DNA from: Molanna angustata
Taxonomy: Eukaryota; Arthropoda; Insecta; Trichoptera; Molannidae
Reading direction: 5' to 3'
NCBI GenBank assembly: GCA_963576475.1
Contig: OY754979.1
Coordinates: 31,103,578 to 31,167,577 of the forward strand
DNA length: 64,000 nt
Part shown: positions 19,277 to 30,625 of the stretch, piece by piece
Numbering within the stretch: the stretch's first letter is position 1
Layout: each line of letters starts with the position of its first letter
Position numbers and translations under genes: made by a program
Notes under the pieces: generated by a model
What the model was told of the DNA's origin: nothing
Seen by the model: only the letters and a program-made list of their open reading frames with translations
The model's database searches: none

Positions 19277-20281
19277 ACTAGTTGCATGTAACACATGAGA
19301 TCCAACTGTCGATGGCGATATATGCATAATCAAAGAATACATACCAAACTATAAAAAACACAAATTAATAAATATTTGAAGATATTTTATTTTCTATGTA
19401 AAACATGTAGGTATGTTTGTCAGGATAGGATAGTATGGAGGTCAGTCTGTTTTTCATACACAGAATATGAAAACAGCATGATGGTATGTACGTATGTATG
19501 TTTGGAGATTTAAGTATCAAACTATTAAGTCTTCTTACATAATATTGTGTATAGGCGACTACCCATACAAATTGTATGAAGTGATGTCGTCACTAAATTC
19601 AATTTTTATAAAAATTGTTAAAAAAAATTTGAGATGTGCTAATACAATGCTAATATTTTTTTTGAAAATTAAATTATCTAGTTGGGGTGTTTCGGCTTTT
19701 TTCGATATTTTTTTTAAAAAATGGAAATATACGCAGTTAAACTCAGAAATTTATCATAAAAAAAATATTTTTCTTAATAAAAAATGTTTGAGAAACCCTG
19801 GAATTTTTTCGAAAAAACCAATTTAAGATTTTGTATTTGTCTATGTTTATACCAATTTCCAGCGTTCTAGCTTTTTCGGTTTCTGAGATATATGGAAAAA
19901 TAAACCAAAATTTCAAAAGTTGGTAACCCCTGTCTGAAACAAAAATTCACAATTCTGAGTATAAAAGTTTTGTAGGCCTATAACTGTTTATATATTCTGA
20001 AAATGTGGGCTCTGTAAATTGAGCGGATCAAAAGTTATAAGGCGGGGACGGACACACACACACCACACACACACACACAAAACTCACATAAAATGTTCTA
20101 CTCCGAATTCTGAGTAAATCCATGTATGGGAACATATATGCTGCGAGGCCTCTAGTTGGTGTTATTAGCATGCAAAAAGTCCACTACACCATACAAAATT
20201 TTCCTTCGTACACGCATCTTGGCTTAATAATGTCGATTCATTAAGAGAATTGAATTCTCATGAACGAATCGACAGTTGGAT
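19277..20281 (+). mobile_element. Family D copy 1, Helentron-like non-autonomous element
   Basis: The element starts ACTAGTTGCATGTAACACAT. An inverted repeat ATCCAACTGTCGAT (19300-19313) lies 23 bp inside the left end and pairs with ATCGACAGTTGGAT at the very right end (20268-20281). A stem (GTCGATTC / GAATCGAC) sits near the right end, and a CA microsatellite lies at 20055-20081. Asymmetric terminal repeats, a 3' stem-loop and a microsatellite are the hallmarks described for Helentron-derived elements. No Rep/helicase gene is present. Copies 2-4 share the ends. Confidence 0.8.
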
Positions 20282-21079
20282 AAAAAAAAACAAGATCATT
20301 ATAATTTGATGTAACAAAACCTGAAGAAGATTTTGGAGGGACCACATAAAGAGGATGGATGAGCAGCAGATGGACCACAGCTTCCAAAGAGTAACTTTTT
20401 GAAGGAAAACTTGATCCACGATCTATATAGAGAGAAATCAAATAGGTTTTCTTTTGTGTTTATCTTAAAACCGCTTAAAATATTAGGTACTTTCGATTGC
20501 ACAACAGTTAGGGTAGCTGTATTACGCAAGATGGCGCAACGCATTAAGTCAAGAGTTTATTAAAATAATAAAAAAAAACGTAATACCGAGTAACAATAAT
20601 GATAATAAAAAATATATATTTAATAATAAATTACAATTGTGATAGTACTTACCTAGGCAAGTCTAAAGTTCTAGTCTGTTTATTGTCTCTGAGTTACGAA
20701 ATATTATTGTAAATTGTAAAGCAATAGGTAATAGTTTGTTGTATTCCCCGCTAGGCGGTGCTTGGTGTAACACTTGTGTAGCCGAGCGTTACGCTGGCTG
20801 GACATTTTACTTTCATTTTGTTCATACAACTACCACGTGACGTCTCGATTAACGCCTTTGGATAACTCAGGAAAATTAAAACAATCTGTTCAATACGCAA
20901 CACCTAACCTATCGTAAATCGATAAGATCTATCTGAATTTATATTAGCTGTCTTGATTCAACTACGAGCAGCTGAACGTACTACACTGTCAGTGTTTTTT
21001 AATAAATTAAATTAATATTTTGAAGTGGAATTTCCGTGTAGAATATTTAGCAAGCAAGATTAGAAGTTCGATACATCTT
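20282..21079. other. Interval with no recognised element
   Basis: Mixed AT-rich DNA with a mildly CpG-rich patch at 20750-20870. No coding similarity or repeat was assigned. Confidence 0.4.
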
Positions 21080-21114
21080 ACATAGAGCATAATATACTAT
21101 ATTATGCTCTATGT
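21080..21114. repeat. Hairpin at the 5' edge of a truncated JK element
   Basis: ACATAGAGCATAATA at 21080-21094 is a perfect inverted copy of TATTATGCTCTATGT at 21100-21114, with a 5-base loop. The right arm is RT coding sequence (YYALC). Confidence 0.9.
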
Positions 21115-22060
21115 AATTCAGTTATAGGATATGGAATAATAGGATGGGGTGGAACATATAAATCAATTCTCGACCCACTGGAAAAAGGGCAAAACGCAGT
21201 TCTGAGAGCAATTTTGAAGAAGCCATTTAGATATCCGAGTGATTTGTTATTCAGGGAATTCGGTGTTTTGGATGTGCGACAACTCTTTGTGCAAAGGTTA
21301 ATTATTTATGTGCACAAGCGTTTAAATTCAGAATTTACAGTGAGAAACAGTATACATGGAACAAGATGTGGAAGCAGGGGATTGTTAAATATAGGGAAAG
21401 TCCGTAAGACGTACGCCCAAAAACACTAGGTACTCCTTTCTTGGTCCGAAAATTTACAATACCTTACCTAGCGTTTGCCACACAAAGAGTGTGAATGTTC
21501 TGAAAAAGTATGTAAATAGGTGGTTGCTGAGTATAGGTCGATCGCAATCAGAATATAAGTTAACAAACATACTTATTTAGGAAATGTTTTAGTTCTGCTG
21601 TCTTGCCTGCTGTCATTCTTTTCCATAATGCTTTATTTTATTTTATATTTTGTTAATGCTCTTGTATTTATATTTTGTCAAGGCTTTTATGCTTTATTTT
21701 ACATTTTGTTAATGTAAAAATGTTTTTCTTCTTGTATCTTATATTGATGTTTATGTTCTTTTTTAATTCAATCGATTGAAATTTCTATCGCATGATGTAA
21801 AAGCGTAGTGAAAATACATTGATATTGTCCTTACTTAAAACAAGAATTATTCCTAGTTAGATAGACATAGGTAAAGTGATGTAATGATGGCAATCAGGGA
21901 GCACCCATGGTTTTTTTATTATTATTATTATTTTTGTTTATCATGTTTTTTGTTTTGTATATTTTTTTGTTTGTTTTTATATAAATACTGAGTGGTCTCT
22001 GTGATGTATTGTTTCTGTAAGTTTTCTTTTCTTGTGTTAAATAAATATATTATTATTATT
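21100..22060 (+). pseudogene. JK (Jockey-like) RT C-terminus with one frameshift
   Basis: From 21100 the frame reads YYALCNSVIGYGIIGWGG, then QNAVLRAILKKPFRYPSDLL, FREFGVLDVRQLFVQRLI and so on. A frameshift near 21413 leads to NTRYSFLGPKIYNTLPS, ending at a stop near 21580. The YGIxxWGG and YxPxLFxE-type blocks are typical for the thumb and C-terminus of Jockey-type RTs. A 3' UTR of about 470 bp ends in AAATAAATATATTATTATTA. It is 5'-truncated at the hairpin. Confidence 0.8.
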
Positions 22061-22254
22061 ATTAATATGAAAGTCGGTGTCGACAGGTATTTCGACCTAC
22101 GAGGGAATTATCGAAACTATCGCCAATGTAAAATAAATACAAAATATACAATATATGTTTTCTTTTCAATATATTGTGCCACAAAGGAATAACTGTCAAG
22201 TATGAAGATATTTACTTTTAATTTATAACAGCATTTCAACTTTATAGAATTTCG

Positions 22255-22361
22255 CAATTTCCTATCCCCACTCCATAAGCAACGTTTCAGAGCTGGTAGC
22301 TCTATTAGTCCCCGGAGAAGCTGCTCATCAGACAAAACAAGGAACTATTATCAAGCATATT
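22255..22361 (+). mobile_element. Family E copy, left part
   Basis: CCCCACTCCATAAGCAACGT through CATATT matches 38925-39000. The copy is split here and continues at 23102 (ATATTTCATGACACTACCAC), as the uninterrupted copy at 38995-39010 shows. Confidence 0.85.
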
Positions 22362-23101
22362 ATCAAATAAATAACACTATAAACAGATTAAGAAAGCTTA
22401 TTTACATATTTATTAACCTTAGAAACATTCTCAATTTCAAATTACTTAAAAATGTGTATTACGCTTTCGCCCATTCAATAATGCAATATGGCATTGTTGC
22501 ATGGGGGGGGGGCGTATAAAACATCCATGTTGCCTCTAGAAATTACACAAAGGTTGATAATAAAAATTATAAATACCATCTGACTACCCAACTTTGCAAC
22601 TATTTCATGATTTTCAAGTGCCATCTTTTAAAAATATTTATAAAAAAAATGTGCTATTTCAAATACATAAGGACATTGGAAGGTCGCACCATGCCTTTGT
22701 ACGTGTGGCGAGTGATAGACATAATATAGTGGGTCAACTGTGTACCCCATTAACACATACATACACAACACACCACTACTACACGTACAATGGGGTGGTG
22801 TGGTTCAACCAACTTGAAACAGATTTGAGACTGGCAATTGAACATAATGATTTTAAAAGAAAAATAAAGAATAAATTAAACTTATTATTTGACTAATATG
22901 TAAATTATATTAACTTCTTTTTGTATAGATAATAATTATGTATGTATAATTTTTTGTGTATTCTGTATTAAATTGTCTCCTTTACACACGAGTGCTTGCA
23001 CTCTAGTAAAGGGAAATATGTTTTGTCTTACTGTGCATATTTTCTATATAGTTTGTTTGTTTTATATTTTGTATATGTTATTGTGAACTTAATAAAAAAA
23101 A
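22362..23101 (+). pseudogene. JK-type RT fragment inserted in family E
   Basis: The 740-bp insert is flanked by ATATT (22357-22361 and 23102-23106) and ends in poly(A). The decayed coding part reads LLKNVYYAFAHSIMQYGIVA and WGGAYK, then after stops NIYKKNVLFQIHKDIG and YNGVVWFNQLETDLRLAI, closing at a stop near 22896. It is 5'-truncated and carries frameshifts plus a run of nine Gs at 22503-22511. The later open frame (22594-22896) is the best-preserved part. Confidence 0.85.
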
Positions 23102-23580
23102 ATATTTCATGACACTACCACTAAGAGTCCAACAATAAACGTGGAGGCCCGCAAGTCATGGCGAGGTTCTCCTGTCCCATCAGCGTTCGGTAACAGGCGA
23201 CTCGACAGCGAGTCTTCACCACCCATTGACAGTACTTTCAGTTCTTCGATTTCCACGCCGAACGGGACATGGCGGGGGGCTCCTCCACCCCTTAATACTC
23301 GTGTATGCGATTTACAGGTACCTCACCACATTTACATTACTTCAGTTCTTCGATTTCCACACCACGTGAATGATGTGGGCTAAATCCTCGCCGCGTGTGA
23401 CGAGTCACCATCGGGCGAGACATTAAGGCGTCTGCCCTGATCTTCCATAGGTAAGAATTGAAGGGGGCACCGACCTTTTGCCCAGAATCCTAGGATGGGG
23501 CTGCGGCCACCCCCAAATTTACTGGTTAGGCTCCAATGGCCACAACCTAGCCCCAACTCCTAGATCAGTGTTTTTGTTGC
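23102..23580 (+). mobile_element. Family E copy, right part
   Basis: Contains ACTACCACTAAGAGTCCAAC, GTGGAGGCCCG, AGTTCTTCGATTTCCAC twice, and ends CCACAACCTAGCCCCAACTC. The layout is the same at 38995-39425. The high GC content and lack of a long frame suggest a retrotransposon UTR, but its parent is not visible here. Confidence 0.75.
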
Positions 23581-23698
23581 ATTTAATTTTGATGTTTTAA
23601 ATAATTTAAAATTTACGTCGATTCTTCTGAGGATGTGCGTAAATCAGCGAACACCGTAAAAGAAAGAAAAACAGAATTATAACACAATATACAATGTT

Positions 23699-23814
23699 AC
23701 TCGCTCACGCGATTCGCAATAATGACTACATACAAACCGTACCAATATATTCTTCCAAAAAGTTTGGATAAAACAGGTTGGTAGGTTAGCATGTAGTTAT
23801 TATTGTGAGCGAGT
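23699..23814. repeat. M4 inverted repeat
   Basis: ACTCGCTCAC..CAATAATGACTACATAC on the left pairs with GCATGTAGTTATTATTG..GTGAGCGAGT on the right. The left arm has an extra GCGATTCG. It is a small foldback of 116 bp. Confidence 0.65.
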
Positions 23815-23821
23815 TGCATTA

Positions 23822-24057
23822 TTTATTTATTTATTTATTTATATATTATTTTTCGGGCAACTAACAGGTACTATGTCAAATATTAATTTAACACGCACCC
23901 AATAACAAGTTGCCACATTCTGGAGACTTACGATATTAATCGTCTCACAGATCCAGACTGAAAACACAATTAAAAACTGTGTCTCCACCGGGAATCGAAC
24001 CCGGGACCTTTGGATCAGTAGTCAGATACCCAACCAACTGAGCCACGAAGGCCGACA
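23822..24057 (-). mobile_element. SINE-B copy 3
   Basis: A full-length minus-strand copy with a (TTTA)n-type tail at 23822-23842, a body with CGGGCAACTAACAGGTAC, a perfect B box, and a head ending at GGCCGACA. Confidence 0.9.
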
Positions 24058-24059
24058 AA

Positions 24060-24586
24060 TATTATATTGTATATAAATAAATATTATATGTATTGTGATA
24101 GAATTTAACAAGCATATCAATATAACTTGACTTAACCCAAAGTGAGAGGAGATACTTTGAGTTTTAAGTTAAAAGTTTTGACAGATTTGACCAAAGAAAT
24201 TCTTAAGTTAGTATTTAGCCTTATTACTTAGAAAAGTTTTCGTACATCCTACATTGCAAAAAATGTATTAAAATATTATTAATACTTGTTACGAAACAAA
24301 TATCTGCAGAATCATTGATCCATTTAAAGAAAATATTTCTTTAAATGAAGTAAAAACGATATCGTTCACTGCACAGTATATACACAATCTTAGTATTGAC
24401 AATCAACTCTTGGTGTACCTAATATAAAAAACGTCACGTTTTGAATAAAGTATGAGGTTCAAATTAACCTTCCAGTGACTGCGAATAAAGTAATATCTTA
24501 CTGTATCACGGCGGTTATAATCACCCCCAAGAGATGTTACATATGTTACAGGCCCTGAGATGTTTAATATAAAACTAAAGCTTCTT
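24060..24586. other. AT-rich interval with a short palindrome
   Basis: CATTTAAAGAAA at 24321-24332 and TTTCTTTAAATG at 24336-24347 form a perfect stem. Nothing else was assigned. Confidence 0.4.
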
Positions 24587-25085
24587 CTTCATGGTCAATA
24601 CTAGGATTGGTTTTTACCATAGCATCAAGCTCTCCATCTTTCGACATATATCCGTTGTCTACCAGCCACTTCATCTCTTGGTAGCTGCCACAGCGCACAT
24701 CACTGATCGTCTATTTAACCGTCTCTAGGGCGACCTCTATAGTTTCTGCCCTCCGAAATTCCTACGGCGATAGAAACCATTTGGATCATTGTTGCGTAAC
24801 CCTCTTTAGGAGTTGTCTCGTTTCTCTTTGTTGACTCTTCTCAGTACCACGTCGTTTGGAATGTGGTCTGACCAATGGATATAAGCCATGCGCCTGTAGC
24901 ACCACATTTCGAATGCAGCCAGACGTATTTCACGTATCGCTGCCATACAACAGCACACTTCATACAAGAGTTTTTAAAGCTCTTTCTAGCTTTAATAAAG
25001 ATGATAGGAGATTCAAATATCATGATTTTTTTGTTGAAGGCAACTATGCCTGTTGAATTTTACTTATTATTTCTGCCTTAAAGAG
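24587..25085 (-). pseudogene. RTa RT C-terminal pseudogene
   Basis: Read on minus, the fragment contains AAFEMWCYRRMAYIHW and DHIPNDVVLRRVNKEK, then broken sequence, then an RRRNFGG stretch and a decayed copy of the 165-bp unit (24600-24730). It ends in (AAG)n. It shares the RTa order of 9112-9497 but carries many stops. It contains one copy of the segment that is tandemly amplified at 4136-5950. Confidence 0.75.
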
Positions 25086-25224
25086 GCCATCTTGATTTAT
25101 TTTGCAGCCCAGGTATACATATTCTACTAAATGCTAACTAAATTCTACTGATTAGTAACAACAATAATTCTATCGATAACACAACTTCCTTACATAGAAT
25201 TAATAAGCTAGCCCAGTAAATGAA

Positions 25225-25700
25225 TTTTTTTAGGGAAAAAACCCAATGTTTGCGTATATGCAATTAAAAAATATATTCGATTTTCATACACATTGGTACA
25301 TGTAGGTAAACAAGCCAAAAATGAAATAATATTTCTGGCGCAGTTCAGGAATGACATCTGTGCGAGACACCGTCACATCATTTACAAGGACTGTTGCTTT
25401 CATTGTTTACAAATAAATCAACTTCTCAATAGATGGCGTTACAAAACGGTTTCTTCGTTACTTCATAGATGGCAATAGTATAATTCCTTATTTTCTATAT
25501 ATATTCAATAGAACTTTCAAAAATTACATTGATAAGGGAACTCAATAAGAAGGCATAATTGTTGTAGGTACGTTGCGCAAGCGCATAAAGTGATCACGTA
25601 AACCAGGCGATGACAAGTCGTAAGCCCTGTAGGTGCCTTGAGTTTCTGGTTCTTCTATAATATCCCAACATCGTCTCAATTGAGATGTTAAAAAGTTTGT
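25225..25700 (-). mobile_element. Family C copy 4
   Basis: In reverse order it carries GTTTGCGTATATGCAATTAA, then CACCGTCACATCATTTACA, GATGGCGTTAC, GGCATAATTG and GACAAGTCGTAAGCCCTGTA. Of the copies here it best represents the full length (about 480 bp). Confidence 0.8.
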
Positions 25701-25739
25701 CAATAAAAAAAATAGTTGGAAAATGATAATAAACAACCT

Positions 25740-26189
25740 TCAGTAAATTTAATTGACCCAGGTAGTGACTTGAGTGTTGCGTGTTTAGTTTAAACACAAT
25801 AACGATTGTGTTCAGAAAAGTATTACGTAATATTGGCCCAGAATTTTTATCTTGGCATAGTGAATGTATGGGAAAATTAAGGAAACTATTATAGTGCAGG
25901 TAGAAGTAGGTCTACCTGTATATATGTATATACCGCCACCATCCGTTATGTTTATATATGGACTGAAAATGATCTCTTTATAACAGCTCTTTATATCTTT
26001 GTAATTTTTTTTTAATTATAAATCAATCAATACGCATGGTAAAGTTTATAATCATGTGTACGATTGAAAGACGCGTGCCCTGAATCGAACACGTATTTGG
26101 AAAAGTTTGCGTTGTTAAACCGTGTGCATTTGGAGGACACGTGCCTTGAATTCAACTCGAGTTTTTAAGTGCGTTAGCGCAACAAACTA
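25740..26189. other. Interval with no recognised element
   Basis: Two GTGC..GGACACGTGCC-type stretches near 26070 and 26135 are weak direct repeats (ACGCGTGCCCTGAATCGAAC / ACACGTGCCTTGAATTCAAC). Otherwise nothing. Confidence 0.35.
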
Positions 26190-27098
26190 TTTATTTATTT
26201 ATTTATTTAAACACTTTATTGTACATTACTTAATAGCTAGTACAAATGGCGGACTTATTGCCTAATGGCAATTTCTTCCAGACAACCATCTGTGACAGTT
26301 ATGAGAAAAAATGGTACATGTACAAAAAAGAAAATATATATAAAACCATAAACATATTACATTTAAATACAAGAAAATCAAACAAATCATAGATAACAAT
26401 TAAACAAACCTGTTACAACACTATGGGAGGGAAGGGGAAAAAAGGAGAGGAGATATGACTAACTACAAGAATAGGGAAATAAATGGGAAGTAAGAGCGCG
26501 CGTTTTAATCTAGTTTTGAAGGTTCCTAACGTTGGTGCAGTTCTAATGTCAAGGGCCAAGTTGTTCCATAACCGGGCAGCATGGACAGTAAAAGATGATG
26601 AATAGAAAGCCGTGGCATGTGATGGGATGGCGAGGGTTCTCTCTTCTCTAGATCGAAGCGGGAGTCCATGAAAGGCCAGAGGTTGAAATCTTTCGGTCAG
26701 ATATGATGGAGCATTAGGGTTGTTCAAAATGTTAAACAGAAGACAAAGAGTGTGTTGATCACGGCACAGACGGATAGGAAGCCATTTGAGTTCCTTGCGA
26801 AAAAATGATATGTGATCGTATTTGCGAAGATTAAATATGAAACGTATGCAGACGTTTTGTAATCGATCTAATTTGTTAAGAAGTTCCTGAGTAAGATCCA
26901 AATAGCAAATATCAGCATAATCGAGAATGGGGAGAAGGAGAGTTTGTGCGAGTTTTATTTTGATGTTGTTTGGAAGAAATTTTTGAAGTTTTTTGACAGA
27001 ATGAATACTATAGAAAAGTTTTCTGCTGACTTCATTGACTTGTTCAGTCCAGGAAAGATGTTGATTGAAGAGAATTCCTAGATTTTTCACTGTTTTAA
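26190..27098 (-). CDS. JK (Jockey-like) RT C-terminus, open frame, 5'-truncated
   Basis: A 225-residue open frame (27090 to 26413) reads NLGILFNQHLSWTEQVNEVS, KLQKFLPNNIKIKLAQTLLL, PILDYADICYLD and LDRLQNVCIRFIFNLRKYDH, ending with SFTVHAARLWNNLALDIR. This is the post-catalytic thumb and C-terminal region of Jockey-type RTs (LGIxLDxxLxW..YGDxxY-like). The 3' UTR includes TGCCATTAGGCAATAAGTCC and an (AAAT)n tail at the low end. AAACTA occurs just outside both ends (26186-26191 and 27097-27102) and may be the target duplication. The RT catalytic core is absent. Confidence 0.85.
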
Positions 27099-27099
27099 A

Positions 27100-27714
27100 C
27101 TAGTGCCTGATTCGAAGCAGTACTTGTTAAATACGCCATCGGGAACATGTTATTTCACAATTTCCAAAAAAAATACTCCAAATACTTAAAAGATCACTTT
27201 CCACACGAGTTGGAATTATCTTTGTGATAATTTTTAGTAAAACACAAATTATGATTTATATTCGATATAATAATATTAGATCAATTAAGTAGAAGATAAT
27301 TTTCAAGGTTTATAGATGAAAACATGCCGTATAAAGTACATAAGGTCAAGGATTTAACAGAAAGAAATGCTCTAAACTTAAAATATAAATCAAAATTATT
27401 AATTTTATCTCAATAAATATAATATCAATTTAACAATCTACGTCGTGAAAATGTAGTCAACAGCAACAAACGTCAGTGATGTAATTATACAACAAAAATG
27501 AATGATCGATAAAATTAAATATAAATATTATAATTTTATACTTAAATGTTTTATTTATAATATATGTCACGCAATAAAACATCCGATTCCGTAAAATAAA
27601 ATCATACCTATAAATTATCCATTCGAAGTTTGATTATGTCTATAATGTATTTATTATACATTTGTCGTAGAGTTATATAAGATATTATGAAAGTTTTTCA
27701 ATGAACATAACACG
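27100..27714. other. AT-rich interval, nothing recognised
   Basis: Only short frames are present, and no repeats match elsewhere in the window. Confidence 0.4.
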
Positions 27715-28100
27715 ATAGAGTAAACGAGTGGGTTGTGGCCAACGCGATACTCCTCACTTCCAAATACTCCACAAATTAATTCAAATTTTGTATGGAAAAT
27801 TTTTAAGCAATTTCATGAAATGAGTTTGTTAAATTATTGCACTTGCTGATTATTCTTTTTGCACCATGGTGCCGAGATTGCTAATCTACAGGGCTCCATG
27901 AGCTACTCTTCATGCCATGCATTGTTTTTTTTTTGTTTTTGTTCATTCTAGCGTTCTGCGAATGGGCCGTTGACAGTTCCCATATGCGGAGCGGGTGGTT
28001 GTTAAATTATTTTTAATTTAAATATTTTATTATGAAAACTTAATAATACTTCCATGCTTTATTATCAAAGTGATGTGCTTTTTTAATCAACCAGTTGATT
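27715..28100 (+). mobile_element. Family G copy carrying a 160-bp insertion
   Basis: GTAAACGAGTGGGTTGTGGC through ATGAGTTTGTTAAATTAT, and then AAATATTTTATTATGAAAAC, match the uninterrupted copy at 63664-63890. Positions 27839-27998 are absent there and are flanked by TTGTTAAATTATT on both sides. Confidence 0.85.
27839..27998. mobile_element. 160-bp insert with 13-bp TSD and a filled/empty site pair
   Basis: TTGTTAAATTATT lies at 27826-27838 and 27999-28011. The insert (starting GCACTTGCTGATTATTC, ending GAGCGGGTGG) is absent from the paralogous site near 63775. It contains a T-rich run at 27926-27937 and CACCATGGTGCC. No tRNA promoter boxes were seen and its family is unknown. Confidence 0.85.
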
Positions 28101-28503
28101 ATGGCCTTGTAAGCCGAAATAGTCGTCGGAAGTCAAATAAATTCGTTGTGGAATATATATGTGTTCATACTTATCATAGTTATATACAAATTTGTAAAAT
28201 TTTAAAAGAATCAAAATCGATAAAATAGAATAAACACACCGTATAAACACATCTCATCATGATACCTACTAGTTGATAATCTGCAATAATAAATAACCAA
28301 AATAATTGCGAATTCAAAACTCCCTATTATATCCCCTTGGAGTAGTGAGGATTAAAAACTAACATACATACAGGTGTAGTCACTCAAATATCCATTTTTT
28401 GTAAAAGCCCTTCAAATGGGCGTTGAAGGAATAAAATACATAAATAAATAAAAGAAATTCACTCCAAAGATAGTGAAAAAGGTCCTGGTTGAAATTATTT
28501 AAA
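28101..28503. other. AT-rich interval, nothing recognised
   Basis: Short frames only, with no repeat assignment. Confidence 0.4.
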
Positions 28504-29483
28504 ACTAGTTGCATGTAACACATGAGATCCAACTGTCGATAGCGATAGTATGTATAGTTGAAGAATAAGTACCAAACTATAAACCCATAAATACAAATTA
28601 TTTATTATTTTATGATATTTGGTTTTCTATACAACACATGTACCTAGGTAGTTAAGATAGGATAGTATGGAGGTCTGTCTTTTTTTCCTACCCGGAATAT
28701 GAAAACAGCATGGTGGTATATATTGTATGTTTGGAGATGAAGTATCAAACTATTAAGTCTTCTTTGATATTGTGTATAGGTGACTGCCATACAAATTGTA
28801 TGAAGCGATGTCGTCACTAAATTCAATTTTTATGAAAATTGTTAAAAAAAATTTGAGATGTACTACTACAATGTTAATATTTTTTATAGAAAATTAAATC
28901 TAGTTGTGGTGTTTCGGCTTTTTTCGATATTTAAAAAAAAAATTGAAATATAGGCAGTTACACTCACAAATTTATCATAAAAAAATATTTTTCTTAATAA
29001 AAAATGTTTGAGAAACCCTGAAATTTTTATGATAAAACTAATTTGAGATTTTTTATTTTTCTATGCTTTTACCAATTTTCAGCGTACTAGCTTTTATGGT
29101 TTCTGAGACACAAAATAAACCAAAATTTCAAAAGTTGATAACCCCTGTTTGAAACAAAAATTCACACTTCTGAGTATAAAAGTTTTGTAATCCTATAATT
29201 GTTTATATATTCTGAAAATTTGGGCTCTGTAAATTGAGCGGATCAAAAGTTATAAGGCGGGGACGGACACACAGACACACACACAAAACTCACATAAAAT
29301 GTTCTACTCCGAATTCTGAGTAAATCCATGTACGGGAACATATATGCTGCGAGGCCTCTAGTTGGTGTTATTAGCATGCAAAAAGTCCACTACGCCATAC
29401 AAAATGTTCCTTCGTACACGCATCTTGGCTTAATAATGTCGATTCATTAAGAGAATTGAATTCTCACGAATCGACAGTTGGAT
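28504..29483 (+). mobile_element. Family D copy 2
   Basis: It has the same ends as copy 1: ACTAGTTGCATG, inner ATCCAACTGTCGAT (28527-28540) and terminal ATCGACAGTTGGAT (29470-29483). It includes the microsatellite (ACAC, 29271-29284), the 3' stem, and about 90 percent identity by eye along its length. Confidence 0.85.
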
Positions 29484-29524
29484 AATGTTATTTGACAGAT
29501 GGATATTGAGGCATGGGTAACGTA

Positions 29525-29745
29525 TTTTATTTTATTTTTATATTAGGTACTAATCGGACAACTAACATGTACTATGTCAAATTTTAATTTAAACCGCACC
29601 CTATTACAAGTTGCCATATTCTGGAAACTTACGATATTAATCGTCTCACAGATCCAGACCGATACCCGGTCTCCACCGGATACGAACCCGGGATATTTTA
29701 GATCAACAGCCAGATACCTAACCAACTGAGCCACGAAGGCCGACA
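29525..29745 (-). mobile_element. SINE-B copy 4, diverged
   Basis: The body (ACTAACATGTACTATGTCAA, then ACGATATTAATCGTCTCACA) and head are retained, but the B box is altered (GGATACGAACCCGGG on plus). It lies about 40 bp after family D copy 2. Confidence 0.8.
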
Positions 29746-30179
29746 AAGAGTATAGAGTAACACATGTTTTACAATTCTAAATATTATTTTGTAAAACGTC
29801 AAAAGTGTTAGGAAAGCAACAGGATTGCTTAAGGTATCCTAAAAAATCTTTAATAATATCAGCTGCATTGTCCATTTTGAATTTGTTGGTTGGAGTAGTA
29901 GTCGAATGTATTTAGTTAGTGAGTATATATCAGAAAGGCGAACGGTCAATTATTAGGTGGTGTCCCAGTTTATATTTTTAATCTGGCCTGACCCTTCCTC
30001 GGTAGTTCTGGCATCTACTCTTATAACCCAGATGAAGATGATGCGATCACAGCATCCAAAACAGTGATGCACACAATGTAGACAACTAATGCAGTCAATT
30101 GAATGTATATTTTCTGATTTTGAGAGAAATACATTACTTAACATATTACAGATTTAAAAGATTCTTCATCACATGAAGC
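29746..30179. other. Interval with no recognised element
   Basis: A 63-codon minus-strand frame (29953-30144) includes CISCLHCVHHCFGCC, a cysteine run that matches no domain I know. Probably chance. Confidence 0.35.
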
Positions 30180-30250
30180 AAATATCTAAGTGGAGAGATC
30201 GAGTGGTTGGTGCAGACCAATCTTCGGATTGTGATGCAGAAGAAGAATAA
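30180..30250 (+). mobile_element. RTa 3' end stub
   Basis: AAGTGGAGAGATCGAGTGG, then CAGACCAATCTTCGGATTGT and GCAGAAGAAGAATAA reproduce the last codons, 3' UTR and (AAG)n tail of RTa. Confidence 0.7.
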
Positions 30251-30317
30251 AGAAACTGTTACCAATTGTATCCTGTCTTTAATAGTTAAATGAAATTATC
30301 GGCTATTAATCGGCACA

Positions 30318-30420
30318 ACAATTTGTGTTTTCAGTATGAATCTGTGAGACGATAAAAATATCACATGTGCGTGTTAAATTAATATTAATTTGACATGACA
30401 GTTACCCGAGAAACAATACA
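30318..30420 (+). mobile_element. SINE-B 3' half
   Basis: TTTTCAGTATGAATCTGTGA, then GACGATAA, GTGCGTGTTAAATTAA and CAGTTACCCGAGAA form the SINE-B body without the tRNA head, plus strand. It abuts a truncated family C copy. Confidence 0.75.
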
Positions 30421-30625
30421 AAAAACCAGCTGATGACAGGTCGTGGGCCCTGTAGGTGCCTTGAGTTCCTGGTTCTTCTATAATATCCCAACTTCGTCTA
30501 TATTGAAATGTTAAAAAGTTTTTATCAATTAAAATATCATTTGACTCCCGACAGGGAAAAAATCTAATGTTTGCGTATATGCAATTAAAAAATATTCGAT
30601 TTACAATACAAAATATTGTCTGAAA
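30421..30625 (-). mobile_element. Family C copy 5, partial
   Basis: GATGACAGGTCGTGGGCCCT, then TTCTATAATATCCCAACTTC, ATTTGACTCCCGACAGGG and GTTTGCGTATATGCAATT. The middle of the element is deleted. Confidence 0.75.

Noticed and set aside
23141..23383. An 80-codon proline/serine-rich protein
   Set aside because: It lies in family E. The frame is not kept in the 38.9-kb copy, so it is not a conserved product.
29953..30144. A cysteine-rich peptide (CISCLHCVHHCFGCC)
   Set aside because: Spacing fits no known finger or peptide family, there is no signal peptide, and the flanks are debris.
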